The notes below the pieces were generated by a model, which saw only the letters and a program-made list of their open reading frames with translations, did not search any database and was not told the origin of the DNA. Shown piece by piece: positions 36,100 to 48,769 of a DNA stretch of 64,000 bases (position 1 is its first letter; the number at the start of each line of letters is the position of its first letter). The stretch lies in contig NZ_LMHC01000012.1 in NCBI RefSeq assembly GCF_001427665.1, forward strand, positions 125,223 to 189,222, given 5' to 3'. Origin of the DNA: Caulobacter sp. Root655 (GTDB taxonomy: Bacteria > Pseudomonadota > Alphaproteobacteria > Caulobacterales > Caulobacteraceae). Made by a program: the position numbers and the translations under genes.

Positions 36100-39546
<3,447 letters not shown>

Positions 39547-39560
39547 CGGCGCTCTCTTGA

Positions 39561-39698
39561 AGCCTCCCCCTGTGGGGGAGGTGTCGGCCATAGGCCGACG
39601 GAGGGGGGAGTGAAACGGCCTCGACCACAATCCGGATCAACGATCCTAAAACTCCCCCCACCGATCGCTGCGCGATCGCCTCCCCCACAGGGGGAGGC
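39561..39698. repeat. Palindromic repeat, 'CTCCCCCT' family, copy C
   Basis: AGCCTCCCCCTGTGGGGGAG on the left, CTCCCCCACAGGGGGAGGCT on the right, with inner CCGACGGAGGGGGGAGT / ACTCCCCCCACCGATCG. It fills the gap between convergent smc and the TSUP gene and may end both transcripts. Confidence 0.92.
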
Positions 39699-39699
39699 T

Positions 39700-40494
39700 C
39701 TAGGGCGTAAACAGTCCGACCACCGCATGCCGCAACGGATTCCCCGGATCGCTCAGCAGCTTCACCGCCATGGCGCACGACATCACCACCAGCAGCGGCC
39801 GGATCAGCTTGGCCCCGAACCGCATCGCCAGCCTTGAGCCGATCTGCGCCCCAATGAACGCCCCTGCCGCCATCGTCAGGCCGATCGGCCAGACCACCGC
39901 GCCCTTCCAGATGAACAGCGACAGGCTGCCCAGGTTCGAGGCGGCGTTGGCCAGCTTGGTGTGAGCGGTGGCCTTCAGCGCGCCGTAGCCCAGCAGGGTG
40001 ACGATGGCGACCATGTAGAAGGCCCCCGCCCCGGGGCCGAAGATGCCGTCATAGAAGCCGACCAGCGGCGCGACGCAGAAGGCGAAGACCGGCACGGTCA
40101 GACGCGGCGAGGCGTCCTCGCCCTTCAGGCCGCGCGTGAAGCCGAAATAGAGGGCGATGACGATCAGCAGGATCGGCACCAGGGCCGCCAGCACGCGCGG
40201 CGACAGCAGGCTGGCGCACAGGGCCCCGGCCAGGCCCGCGACCGCGGCGCCGGCCGCGACCGGCAGGGCGGTCTTCCAGTCGATCAGGCCGCGACGGGCG
40301 AAGGCGCTGGTGGAGGAGATGGCGCTGACCGCGCCCTGCAGCTTGTTGGTGCCCAGGGCCGCGACGGGGTTCATGCCGGTCAGCAGCAGGGCCGGCACGG
40401 TCAGTAGGCCGCCGCCGCCGGCGATGGCGTCGAACGCCCCGGCGATCGCCGCCACGGCGAACATCGTCGCCAGCAGACCGACATCGACATGCAT
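39700..40494 (-). CDS. TSUP family transporter (TauE/SafE type)
   Basis: 264 aa, about eight hydrophobic segments in two homologous halves. MHVDVGLLATMFAVAAIAGA, GGGGLLTVPALL, PVAALGTNKLQ and, in the second half, GPGAGAFYMVAIVTLLG, TKLANAASN are typical TSUP motifs. The family moves sulfite, sulfoacetate or other organosulfur anions. The ATG with GAGGG 8 nt upstream is preferred over a GTG one codon earlier. Confidence 0.87.
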   Translation of the reverse strand: MHVDVGLLATMFAVAAIAGAFDAIAGGGGLLTVPALLLTGMNPVAALGTNKLQGAVSAISSTSAFARRGLIDWKTALPVAAGAAVAGLAGALCASLLSPRVLAALVPILLIVIALYFGFTRGLKGEDASPRLTVPVFAFCVAPLVGFYDGIFGPGAGAFYMVAIVTLLGYGALKATAHTKLANAASNLGSLSLFIWKGAVVWPIGLTMAAGAFIGAQIGSRLAMRFGAKLIRPLLVVMSCAMAVKLLSDPGNPLRHAVVGLFTP

Positions 40495-40561
40495 CACTCA
40501 AGCCCTCGCATGGTCCGCCCGCAACCAGGCCGGAACCATGCGATCGAGCGAGTTTCGATGA

Positions 40562-40891
40562 TTATTTCTGGCGCGCCTTGCGGGCGGCGTACTTGGCGTC
40601 GCGAGCGATCTTCTGCTCGGCGGCCGACAGCGCCTTGCGTTCCTTGCGGTCGGCGCGCTTCTCGGCCAAGGCGGCTTCCTCGCGCGCCAGGATTTCCTGA
40701 CGGGCGGCTTCCTTGACGGCGGCGCGCTCGGCGCGAACCCGCTCCAGCTCGGCTTCACGTTCGACGTGACGCTGCTCGAAATTGGGGTCCGTGACCGTGG
40801 GCTTCGGCTTCATCTTGGCCAGCATGGCCTTCTTGGCTTCAGCAGCGGCGGTGATGCGGTCGGCGAAGCCGGTGTTCTTCAGTTGCGACAT
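40562..40891 (-). CDS. DUF6481-like highly charged protein
   Basis: 109 aa, almost wholly Ala/Arg/Lys/Glu helix: MSQLKNTGFADRITAAAEAK opens it, and a coiled-coil-like Glu/Arg run follows (about 40-105). It matches, as I recall, DUF6481 proteins common in Alphaproteobacteria. Function unknown; binding to nucleic acid or protein is possible given its charge. AGAAGA precedes the ATG. Confidence 0.75.
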   Translation of the reverse strand: MSQLKNTGFADRITAAAEAKKAMLAKMKPKPTVTDPNFEQRHVEREAELERVRAERAAVKEAARQEILAREEAALAEKRADRKERKALSAAEQKIARDAKYAARKARQK

Positions 40892-40994
40892 GAATCTTCT
40901 GGTTGGTGGAAAGTGCGCCCCTAAGACCCCAAAACGCCGGAAAAAGCAATTGATCATCCCGGCGCGAATGGACGCGCCGGGATGATCGCGAGCT

Positions 40995-42962
40995 CTACTT
41001 CTCGATTCGGTAGACCCGATAGCTGTGCGGCGCGACCTGGGCGGCGAAGTCGGTGCGAGCCGGCACGCCCTGGCGGCGCCACGCATCGGCCTTGCCGTCG
41101 GCCGCCTTGGCCTCGACCAGCTTGCCGCTGGTCATGTCGCGCAGGCGCACGCCCTCGCCCAGCAACGACAGATCGACCGCCGTGTCGTCGTCACGGAACG
41201 ACTGCACCACGAAGGTCCCGTTGTCGTAGGCGAACAGGCTGACACGGTCGGGAGCGTCCAGCCGCACCGGGAAGTCGCGCTGCAGGTAGCGCTTGATCTC
41301 GGTCGTCACGCCCTGGGGCAGGTTATAGAGGTCGCCGGGGTTCTCCGGCATGGTGATCACGTAGAGCACCCCGCCGCCGTAGCGGTTCATCAGCAGGATC
41401 GGAAAGCCCTTGGCGTTGGCCACGCCCCGGATGATCCCCCAGCTGTCGTTGGTGTAGAAGGCCAGTTCCGGGAACAGCACCGGCGGATTGTCGCGCTTGG
41501 GGTCGTTCAGGCTCTCGCCATTGCCCGCGCCATAGCCGTTGAGGAAGTCGTGCAGGGCCACCTTGCGGCCGGTGTCGCGCACTTCCAGGATGTCCTCGAT
41601 GCCCTTGCCCTGCAGGGCGCCGAGCAGGCCCGAGGTGATGAACACCGTCTTGCCGGCCAAGAGGTTGCCCTTGATCCTGTCGACGATCTTCGGGTCCTTG
41701 GCCGCCGCCTGGGTCAGCAGGGCGACGTCGGCATTGGTCGGAAAATTGGGCGACAGCTCGATCGGTATGCCGACATTGCCCAGATAGTTGTGCAGGAAGT
41801 CCTCGCCCGACGACTGGTAGGGCTTGTAGCTGGCAATGCCGATCGGCTTGCCCAGCAGGCCCAGGTCCTTGTCGATCTTCTCCAGCGAATAGCCGGCGGC
41901 GCGGCCCCAGCCGGGACCCGGATCACCGGCCTGGCCCAACGGCTTGTAGGACGCGGCCATCGCCTTCCAGTCGAAGCTGGTGGCCTTGTCCTTCCACGGG
42001 CGATCGCCGGGCGCGACCGGCTTGGCCTCGCTCATCGGGTTCCAGTTGAACAAGGTGATCTCCGGCGCCTTGGCCAGCAGGGTGTCCCACAGCTGCTCGG
42101 CGTAGCGGTCGACATAGAGGGTCGAGAAGGTGTCGACCCAACCTCCGCCGTTGCCTTTTCCGCCGTTCGAGCCCGTGGGTCGGATGTTGTCGTAGTAGCG
42201 GATGATCGAATAGCTCTCGTACTGCTGCAGCAGTTGGTCGGTGACCACCGGATCGCGGGTCTCGGTGCCGGTATAGATGCCGTCGAACATCTGGGACTGC
42301 TTTTCCAGGTCGTAGCCCGTGCCCTGGAAGTGCTCGTACCAGTTGGGGTACTTGATGATCATCCGCACCTTGGGATTGACCGCCTTGGCCGGGCCCAGGA
42401 CCAGGTCCTGGCTGACCTTGCGCATGGTCTCCAGCCGGTACTGGCTCCAGGACCGGTCGCCCTTGGCGGCGATGTCGGCCGGACTTTTCGAGGTGTAGAA
42501 GAAGAAGTCGTCGAGGATCACCTCGTCGAAATGCCTGGCCGCCAGCCGCACGGCCTTCTCGCACTCGGCCCGGTCGGCGGGCTTTTCATAGTCGAAGGTG
42601 CCGAACTGGCCGCCCTCGCCGCCGGCCGCCAGGGTGATTCCGCCAGCCACCTTGACCCCGCGTTCCTCGAACCAGCCCTTGACCCGGGCGATCTGTTCGT
42701 CGCTGGCGAAGTCGTTGCTGCGGTAGACCTCCAGATAGACCTTGTCGAAGTGCAGTTGGCGCGAGGCCCGCTCGAACTCGCGGTCGAAGGTGGCCTTGTC
42801 GGCCAGCTCCTTGGCGTCGTTGACGGCGATGTAGATGGCGGCGTGGAAATTCTTGTAGGCCGGGATCGGCTGCGGCTTGACGGGCGGGGCCGCCTGGGCG
42901 GCCGGCGCGACAATGGCGCACAGCGCCGCGGCGCCGAGCAGACAGCGGGTAACGCGGATCAT
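40995..42962 (-). CDS. Large secreted protein, possible glycoside hydrolase fold
   Basis: 655 aa. Signal peptide MIRVTRCLLGAAALCAIVAP ends at about [10 protein letters not shown] precedes the ATG, so the longer start at 43016 is less likely. EVILDDFFFYTS, KYPNWYEHFQG and FDGIYTGTETR lie on an alternating beta/alpha stretch (about 25-330) that looks like a TIM barrel with an acidic strand end. The C-terminal half is a mixed domain ending in beta strands (FAYDNGTFVVQSF). I do not recognise the family. A carbohydrate-active role is inference. Confidence 0.7.
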   Translation of the reverse strand: MIRVTRCLLGAAALCAIVAPAAQAAPPVKPQPIPAYKNFHAAIYIAVNDAKELADKATFDREFERASRQLHFDKVYLEVYRSNDFASDEQIARVKGWFEERGVKVAGGITLAAGGEGGQFGTFDYEKPADRAECEKAVRLAARHFDEVILDDFFFYTSKSPADIAAKGDRSWSQYRLETMRKVSQDLVLGPAKAVNPKVRMIIKYPNWYEHFQGTGYDLEKQSQMFDGIYTGTETRDPVVTDQLLQQYESYSIIRYYDNIRPTGSNGGKGNGGGWVDTFSTLYVDRYAEQLWDTLLAKAPEITLFNWNPMSEAKPVAPGDRPWKDKATSFDWKAMAASYKPLGQAGDPGPGWGRAAGYSLEKIDKDLGLLGKPIGIASYKPYQSSGEDFLHNYLGNVGIPIELSPNFPTNADVALLTQAAAKDPKIVDRIKGNLLAGKTVFITSGLLGALQGKGIEDILEVRDTGRKVALHDFLNGYGAGNGESLNDPKRDNPPVLFPELAFYTNDSWGIIRGVANAKGFPILLMNRYGGGVLYVITMPENPGDLYNLPQGVTTEIKRYLQRDFPVRLDAPDRVSLFAYDNGTFVVQSFRDDDTAVDLSLLGEGVRLRDMTSGKLVEAKAADGKADAWRRQGVPARTDFAAQVAPHSYRVYRIEK

Positions 42963-43065
42963 GACTGTTCTTCCCTCAATGAACCCCCGCGCCGGCGCGT
43001 CGAGGCGACCGGTCATGGTTGCGGTAACATAGGATTAGTCGGACAAATTAGGCGAGGGGTTTTTG

Positions 43066-43190
43066 GTCCTCCCCCCGCGGGGGAGGCGGCCGAAGGCCGG
43101 TGGGGGGAGCTTGGGCAGGTCAGTCCTGCGTGCGGCCGACACCGCCCCCCACCGTCGGCTTCGCCGACACCTCCCCCACAGGGGGAGGAC
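43066..43190. repeat. Palindromic repeat, 'CTCCCCCT' family, copy D
   Basis: GTCCTCCCCCCGCGGGGGAG on the left, CTCCCCCACAGGGGGAGGAC on the right, with inner CCGGTGGGGGGAG / CCCCCCACCGTCGG. It lies upstream of the secreted protein gene, between it and the ATP synthase region. The 240 bp from here to atpI hold no other gene I can support. Confidence 0.9.
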
Positions 43191-43431
43191 TTGCACCCCA
43201 TTCCCCCACGGAACCCGCGCGCTCCGAAAGCGGCGCCGTTGCCCCGTCCGCGCCCCGATTCCTTAAGGGTCGCCGCCCAGGGCCAAAAACTGTTATAAAA
43301 CCGCCACTTGACGTGATCCCGCCCAACCTTGACGCACCGCAGCGCGCCCTATAGGTTCCGCCGCGATCAAGCCGGCCGGAAAACCGCCTCTTTTGGGGCG
43401 GCCGCGGGCGTTATCGGACCTGCCGCTTCCC

Positions 43432-43815
43432 ATGCCCAAGGCCGACGAACCGAACGACAAGGCCCTGCGAAGCCTGGACGCTCGGCTCGACGCTTTCGAG
43501 GCGAAAAAAGCGGCGGAACAGCCGATACATGCCCAGAACGAGAAATCGTCCCAGGACGGCTATCGTCTTCTGGCGGATTTGATCGGGGGCGTTCTGGTGG
43601 GGCTCGGCTTTGGCTGGCTGCTCGACCGTTACGCTGGCACGGGGCCTTGGGGCATGGTCGGCGGTCTGCTGATCGGCATGGGGTTTTCGATCTATCTCGT
43701 CGTCCGCAAGGCGACGAAACTGAGCGCGCAGGCGTCGGTCCACTCGAAAGATTCGGGTGGGATCGACGAAGACACGGGAGGCGGGTCTACCGCCCCCAAG
43801 CAGAAGAGAGACTAG
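43432..43815 (+). CDS. atpI: ATP synthase protein I
   Basis: 127 aa. A charged N-terminal region is followed by two membrane helices (about 47-65 and 72-92) with GVLVGLGFGWLLD and GLLIGMGFSIYLVVRKA, the AtpI pattern. AtpI aids assembly of the c-ring. It is the first gene of the F0 operon. Start at MPKADEP; an in-frame start at 43393 is possible. Confidence 0.85.
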   Translation: MPKADEPNDKALRSLDARLDAFEAKKAAEQPIHAQNEKSSQDGYRLLADLIGGVLVGLGFGWLLDRYAGTGPWGMVGGLLIGMGFSIYLVVRKATKLSAQASVHSKDSGGIDEDTGGGSTAPKQKRD

Positions 43816-43819
43816 GGCC

Positions 43820-44614
43820 TTGGCCACGCCGATCGACCCGATGCACCAGTTCCTGATCAAGAAGATCGTGGAGCTGCCGACCGTGACCGTGCCGGGCCTG
43901 GGCGCGCTCGATCTGTCGATCACCAATTCCATCGCCGCCATGCTGCTGGCCGCGACCCTGATCATGGTGTTCTACGGCTTCGCCTCGGCGAAGGCCGCCG
44001 TGATCCCGGGCCGCCTGCAGACCGTGGGCGAGCTGCTCTATGGACTGGTCGACGGCCTGACCAGCTCGATCATCGGCCACGACGGCAAGAAGTACCTGCC
44101 GTTCGTCTTCACGCTGTTCGCCTTCGTGCTGTTCTGCAACCTGCAGGGCATGCTGTTCGGCTGGACCGGCAACTTCCTGGGCTTCACCGCCACCTCGCAG
44201 CTGGCCGTCACCCTGACGCTGGGCATGCTGGTCATCCTGACGGTGATCGCCGTCGGCTTCGCCAAGAACGGCCTGAAGTTCTTCAAGCTGTTCGCCCCGT
44301 CGGGCGTGCCGTGGCCGCTGTATTTCCTGCTGGTGCCGATCGAGATCATCTCGTTCCTGATCCGCCCCGTCACCCTGGCCCTTCGTCTGTTCGGCAACAT
44401 GCTGGGCGGCCACGTGGTGCTGAAGATCTTCGCGACCTTCGTGTCCATCCTCCTGGCCATGGCTCCGGCCTACTGGCTGGTGGGCGTGTTGTCGCTGACC
44501 TCCGTCGTCGCCCTGACGGCCCTAGAGTTCATGGTGGCCTTCCTTCAGGCCTTCGTGTTCGCGGTGCTCACCTGCGTCTATCTGAACGACGTCGTGCACC
44601 TCGACAGCCACTGA
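43820..44614 (+). CDS. atpB: ATP synthase F0 subunit a
   Basis: 264 aa from a TTG (reads ATPIDPMHQF); an ATG 21 nt later is the other choice. It has five to six membrane helices. LALRLFGNMLGGHVVLK has the essential Arg and the Asn/His signature; FVFAVLTCVYLNDVVHLDSH closes the chain. It forms the proton half-channels next to the c-ring. It starts 4 nt after the atpI stop. Confidence 0.93.
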   Translation: MATPIDPMHQFLIKKIVELPTVTVPGLGALDLSITNSIAAMLLAATLIMVFYGFASAKAAVIPGRLQTVGELLYGLVDGLTSSIIGHDGKKYLPFVFTLFAFVLFCNLQGMLFGWTGNFLGFTATSQLAVTLTLGMLVILTVIAVGFAKNGLKFFKLFAPSGVPWPLYFLLVPIEIISFLIRPVTLALRLFGNMLGGHVVLKIFATFVSILLAMAPAYWLVGVLSLTSVVALTALEFMVAFLQAFVFAVLTCVYLNDVVHLDSH

Positions 44615-44662
44615 TCACCCTTTCTCTTTTCAACCTATCTACCGCTCTCAAGGAGTCTCACA

Positions 44663-44887
44663 ATGGAAGCTGAAGCCGCGAAGTACATCGGCGCTGGTCT
44701 GGCGATGCTGGGCATGGTTGGCGCCGGTATCGGCCTGGGCATCATGTTCGGCAACTATTTCCAAGGCGCGCTGCGTAACCCGACCGCCGCCGCTCAAGAA
44801 CGTCCGATGCTGTTCCTCGGCATGGCGCTGACCGAAGCCCTGGGCATCTTCGCCCTGGTCATCGCCTTCCTGATCCTGTTCTCCTAA
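44663..44887 (+). CDS. atpE: ATP synthase F0 subunit c
   Basis: 74 aa, two helices. GAGIGLGIMFGNYFQGALRNP (with the RNP loop) and GMALTEALGIFALVIAFLI, where the Glu carries the proton. AAGGAG lies 7 nt before the ATG, the strongest SD in this operon, as suits the high copy of subunit c. Confidence 0.96.
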   Translation: MEAEAAKYIGAGLAMLGMVGAGIGLGIMFGNYFQGALRNPTAAAQERPMLFLGMALTEALGIFALVIAFLILFS

Positions 44888-44916
44888 TAAACCCTAGCTG
44901 AGAGGCGTCTTCGCCC

Positions 44917-45450
44917 ATGGCGACGGAACCCCACGGCACGGTCGAGACGACTGAAGCTCCCAAGCACGAAAGCGGCGGCCTTCCGCAGCTGCAATTCGAG
45001 CACTGGGGCGGACAGATCGTCTGGCTGCTGCTCATCTTCGCCGTCCTCTTCGCGGTGCTGTCCAAGGTGCTTCTGCCCCGGGTCAGCGGCGCGATCGAGA
45101 CCCGCGGCGCCAAGATCGCCGGCGACATCGCCGACGCCCGTCGTCTGAAGGACGAAGCCGAGGTCCAGGCCCGCGCGGCCGCGGCCGAGGTGGCCGAGGC
45201 GCGCGCCAAGGCCCAGAAGACCGCGGCGGACGCCAAGGCGGTGGCTTCGGCCGCCGCCGCCGAGCGTCAGGCGAAGGAAGAGGTGGCGCTGGCTGAGAAG
45301 CTGGCCGCCGCCGAGGCCCGGATCCAGATCGCCCGCGACGAGGCCATGGGCCACGTCCGCGCGGTGGCCTCGGAGACGGCCGGCGCCATCGTCCAGAAGC
45401 TGACGGGCAAGGCGGCCACGGCCGCCGAGCTCAAGGCCTCGCTGGCCTAG
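44917..45450 (+). CDS. atpF': ATP synthase F0 subunit b'
   Basis: 177 aa. An N-terminal soluble leader, one membrane helix (about 35-55: IVWLLLIFAVLFAVLSKVLL) and a long Ala/Glu-rich coiled coil. Alphaproteobacteria have two different b subunits, and this copy is the b' type by position and by the long leader. It forms the peripheral stalk with b. Confidence 0.9.
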   Translation: MATEPHGTVETTEAPKHESGGLPQLQFEHWGGQIVWLLLIFAVLFAVLSKVLLPRVSGAIETRGAKIAGDIADARRLKDEAEVQARAAAAEVAEARAKAQKTAADAKAVASAAAAERQAKEEVALAEKLAAAEARIQIARDEAMGHVRAVASETAGAIVQKLTGKAATAAELKASLA

Positions 45451-45462
45451 GGAGAGACGAAG

Positions 45463-45972
45463 ATGGAACATCACGCGCTCTTCGACCTGGCCAACCCCGA
45501 ACTGTGGGTCCTGGTCGCCCTGGCCCTGTTCATCGGCCTGCTGGTCTGGCTGAAGGTCCTGCCGGGCGCCCTGTTCGGCGCCCTTGACGCCCACGCCGAG
45601 AAGATCAAGGCCGAGCTCGACGAGGCTCACCAGCTGCGGGAAGAGGCCCAGGCCCTGCTCGCCGAGGTGAAGGCTCAACGGGACGAGGCCGAACGTCAGG
45701 CCGCCGGCATGATCGAGGCGGCCAAGGCCGACGCCGCGCTGATCGCGTCGGAAGCCAAGGCCAAGCTCGAGGAACAGATCACGCGCCGCGCCGAAATGGC
45801 CGAACGCAAGATCGCCCAGGCCGAGGCCCAGGCCGCCGCCGACGTCAAGGCCGCGGCCGTCGACCTGGCCGCCCAGGCCGCCGAACAGGTCCTGATCGCC
45901 CGCCTCGCGGCCGGCGGTTCGGACGGCCTGGTCGACGCGGCCATCGGCCAGATCGGCACGAAGCTGCAATAG
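45463..45972 (+). CDS. atpF: ATP synthase F0 subunit b
   Basis: 169 aa. Membrane helix near 12-30 ([20 protein letters not shown]) followed by a coiled coil. It ends the F0 operon, 12 nt after b'. An intrinsic terminator follows, so the F1 genes are transcribed separately. Confidence 0.92.
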   Translation: MEHHALFDLANPELWVLVALALFIGLLVWLKVLPGALFGALDAHAEKIKAELDEAHQLREEAQALLAEVKAQRDEAERQAAGMIEAAKADAALIASEAKAKLEEQITRRAEMAERKIAQAEAQAAADVKAAAVDLAAQAAEQVLIARLAAGGSDGLVDAAIGQIGTKLQ

Positions 45973-45999
45973 CGGTTTTGCTCCGGCGACAACATCAAG

Positions 46000-46029
46000 G
46001 GCGCGCTCCTCGCGGGGCGCGCCTTTTTT
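46000..46029 (+). terminator. Rho-independent terminator of the F0 operon
   Basis: GGCGCGC (46000-46006), loop, GCGCGCC (46017-46023) and a run of six T. Confidence 0.92.
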
Positions 46030-46038
46030 GTTGGTCAA

Positions 46039-46174
46039 GCCTCCCCCTGTGGGGGAGGCGATCGCGCAGCGATCGGTGGGGGGAGTTTTAGGATCATCGA
46101 CCCCGGGCGCGGGTGCCTGCCGATCACTCCCCCCTCCGTCGGCTTCGCCGACACCTCCCCCACAGGGGGAGGCT
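46039..46174. repeat. Palindromic repeat, 'CTCCCCCT' family, copy E
   Basis: GCCTCCCCCTGTGGGGGAGG on the left, CTCCCCCACAGGGGGAGGC on the right, with inner GCGATCGGTGGGGGGAGT and ACTCCCCCCTCCGTCGGC. It lies between the atpF terminator and the convergent membrane-protein gene. Confidence 0.92.
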
Positions 46175-46196
46175 TAGGTGGGACGGGCTCCGCGCT

Positions 46197-46640
46197 TTAA
46201 GCCGGCTGCTTGTTCAGCCACCGCCGCTTCAGATACTTCCGCCCCCGCTTCAGCACCCGCCAGGACGGCTTGCGCAGGAACACCTTCTCGGACCGCAGCA
46301 GCTGCTGCCAGGCCACCAGCATGATCTCCGGCTCGCGGCGCATCAGCCGGCGGATCGGGAAGATCAGCTTGGGGTGACGCCGCTGCCAGCGCAGGAACCG
46401 GCGCTTGGCCTGGAACGAGTTGCGCAGCACGATCATCAGCCCGACGACCAGCAACGGCAGGCCCAGGTGGCCCGGCAGGGGCGTCAGGACCACACCGGCC
46501 AGCAGGATCAGCACGCCCAGCGCCAGCGCCGCCCAGCGGGCCACGCGCCCGGCGGTTTCGCGCAGGACCAGGGCCAGCCGGCGACGGCGGCGGTAGAGCC
46601 TTGAGGGCAGTTTGGCGAGCGCCCTGGCGGGCGCGTTCAC
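46197..46640 (-). CDS. Small basic membrane protein (paralogue 1)
   Basis: 147 aa. Basic N-terminus (YRRRRRLALVLRE), two membrane segments around ALGVLILLAGVVLTPLPGHLGLPLLVVGLMIVLRNS and a strongly basic C-terminal tail (about 90-147). A close paralogue lies just upstream and overlaps by 4 nt. The PLPGxLGxPLxxxGLMxVLRNSF motif is shared. It resembles PGPGW-type transmembrane proteins but lacks that exact motif. Function unknown. Confidence 0.75.
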   Translation of the reverse strand: MNAPARALAKLPSRLYRRRRRLALVLRETAGRVARWAALALGVLILLAGVVLTPLPGHLGLPLLVVGLMIVLRNSFQAKRRFLRWQRRHPKLIFPIRRLMRREPEIMLVAWQQLLRSEKVFLRKPSWRVLKRGRKYLKRRWLNKQPA

Positions 46641-47068
46641 GAGCCCGGCTTGAAGGATTGGCGCTTGAGCGACTGGCGCTTAAGGGATTGGCGCCAGCGC
46701 TTGGCCACGCGCCAGCGGCGCGGCAGCACCAGCTTCTCCATGCGCAGGACCTGTTGCCAGGCCACCGGCATCACCTCGGGCTCGCGGCGCAGCAGGCGGC
46801 GCAGCGGGAACAGCAGCTTGGGGTGGGCGTGCTGGAAGCGGACGAACTGCTTGCGGGCCCGGAACGAGTTGCGCAGCACCAGCATCAGGCCGCCCACCGT
46901 CAGCGGCACGCCCAGCGGGCCAGGCAGCGGCGCGATCAGGAAGCCCGCCACGACCAGGATCAGGCCGATCGCCACCAGCACGACACGCGAAATCCGCCCG
47001 AGAAGCTCGCGGGCGAGTTCGTCGGCGGCGGAGAAGCGCACGGGGGGCATGGCGAGGGCAAGGTTCAT
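46637..47068 (-). CDS. Small basic membrane protein (paralogue 2)
   Basis: 143 aa, paralogue of the gene downstream: shared APLPGPLGVPLTVGGLMLVL, RNSF, HPKLLFPLRRLLRREPEVMP and VAWQQVLR. The C-terminal tail repeats LKRQS. It overlaps the next gene by 4 nt (ATGA), suggesting coupled expression and a heteromeric role. Start at MNLALAMPPVRF; an in-frame start at 47131 is less likely. Confidence 0.72.
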   Translation of the reverse strand: MNLALAMPPVRFSAADELARELLGRISRVVLVAIGLILVVAGFLIAPLPGPLGVPLTVGGLMLVLRNSFRARKQFVRFQHAHPKLLFPLRRLLRREPEVMPVAWQQVLRMEKLVLPRRWRVAKRWRQSLKRQSLKRQSFKPGS

Positions 47069-47200
47069 GGCGGGAGAAACGGGGTTCCGTGCTCCGTCTG
47101 ATCCCGGCACGGGCCGGCCTCCTCGGCTCACTACGCCGATATGAGAACGGGGCGACTTTACGTAAAGGCGCCCCGCTCCCCTTTTGTTCGACTGTGGCGT

Positions 47201-48769
47201 CTATTCCGCAGCGAGTGGCGCGACGGCCACAGGTTTCCACCGCAGACGTGGCTTTCGGGCCGCCAGGGTCTCGTCCAGGCGCTTCAGTGGCGCGTGGTAG
47301 GGCGCGCCCTTGAAGCGGTCGACTTCACCGCCTTTCGCCGCGCCGGCCAGAGCCCGCAGCGCGGTGATGAAGCGGTCAAGCTCCTGCTTGCTCTCCGTCT
47401 CGGTCGGCTCGATCAGCATCGCGCCGTGCACCACCAGCGGGAAGTACATGGTCATCGGGTGGAAGCCCTCGTCGATCATCGCCTTGGCGAAGTCCAGCGT
47501 GGTCACCCCGGTGCCTTCCAGCCAGGCGTCGTCGAACAGGGCCTCGTGCATGCAAGGGCCGTTCGGGAAGGCCGGGCTCATCAGGTCGCTGAGGCGGGCC
47601 TTGATGTAGTTGGCGTTCAGCACGGCGTCCTCGGCCACCTGCCGCAGGCCGTCGGCCCCGTGGCTGAGCATGTAGGCGTAGGCGCGCACGAACATGCCCA
47701 TCTGGCCGTGGAAGGCGCTCATCCGGCCGAAGGCCTGGGCGGCGGGCCCCTCGGCCTCCTCGACCAGCTTGAAGCCGAAGTCGCGACTGACCACCCACGG
47801 GGTCGGCGCGAACGGGGCCAGGGCCGCGCTCAGCACCACCGGACCCGCGCCCGGACCACCGCCGCCGTGCGGGGTGGAGAAGGTCTTGTGCAGGTTGATG
47901 TGCATGGCGTCGACGCCCAGGTCGCCCGGGCGCACCCGGCCGACGATGGCGTTGAAATTGGCGCCGTCGCAGTAGAAATAGGCCCCCGCCGCGTGGGTCA
48001 GCCGGGCGATCTCGACCACGTCGCGCTCGAACAGGCCGCAGGTGTTGGGGTTGGTGACCATGATGGCGGCCACGTGGTCGCCCAGCTTGGACTCCAGGTC
48101 GGCCAGGTCGACCCGGCCGTCATCGGTCTGGGCGATCTCGACCACGGTGTAGCCGCAGAAGGCCGCCGTGGCCGGGTTGGTGCCGTGGGCGCTGGTCGGG
48201 GCCAGGACGGTCTTGCGGTGGCCGTTACCGGCCGCCTCGTGGGCGGCGCGGATGGCCAGCAGGCCGCACAGCTCGCCGTGGGCGCCGGCCTTGGGGCTGA
48301 GCGCCACGGCCGGCATGCCGGTCAGGGTCTTCAGCCAGTGGGCCAGGCGGTCCATCAGCTCGATGGCGCCCTGCACCGTCGACTGCGGCTGCAGCGGGTG
48401 GATGTCGGCGAAGCCCGGCAGGCGCGCCACCTTCTCGTTGAGGCGCGGGTTGTGCTTCATCGTGCACGAGCCCAGCGGATACAGCGCCAGGTCGATGGCG
48501 TGGTTCTTCTGGCTCAGGCGCACGTAGTGGCGCACCGCCTCGGGCTCCGACAGGCCCGGCAAGCCGATCGGCGCGGTGCGGACCAGGTCGCCCAGGTCGT
48601 CAGCCGGAGGGGCGTCCGGCAGGTCGACGCCGGTCTTGTCCCAGCAGTCCAGTTCGAAGATCAGCGCCTCGTCCTGCAGCAGGCCGCGGGCCCCGGTCAG
48701 GGTGGGGTGGATATAGTCGTTGACGGCGACTTCGGGACGGGTCGGCCGTCCGACGGTGTTCATGCTCAT
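47201..48769 (-). CDS. gcvPB: Glycine dehydrogenase (decarboxylating) subunit 2
   Basis: 522 aa, PLP-binding half of the split P-protein. PLP-lysine in [33 protein letters not shown] and [11 protein letters not shown] are also typical. It strips CO2 from glycine and passes the aminomethyl group to GcvH. Starts overlapping the gcvPA stop by 4 nt; the last gene of the operon. Confidence 0.94.
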   Translation of the reverse strand: MSMNTVGRPTRPEVAVNDYIHPTLTGARGLLQDEALIFELDCWDKTGVDLPDAPPADDLGDLVRTAPIGLPGLSEPEAVRHYVRLSQKNHAIDLALYPLGSCTMKHNPRLNEKVARLPGFADIHPLQPQSTVQGAIELMDRLAHWLKTLTGMPAVALSPKAGAHGELCGLLAIRAAHEAAGNGHRKTVLAPTSAHGTNPATAAFCGYTVVEIAQTDDGRVDLADLESKLGDHVAAIMVTNPNTCGLFERDVVEIARLTHAAGAYFYCDGANFNAIVGRVRPGDLGVDAMHINLHKTFSTPHGGGGPGAGPVVLSAALAPFAPTPWVVSRDFGFKLVEEAEGPAAQAFGRMSAFHGQMGMFVRAYAYMLSHGADGLRQVAEDAVLNANYIKARLSDLMSPAFPNGPCMHEALFDDAWLEGTGVTTLDFAKAMIDEGFHPMTMYFPLVVHGAMLIEPTETESKQELDRFITALRALAGAAKGGEVDRFKGAPYHAPLKRLDETLAARKPRLRWKPVAVAPLAAE

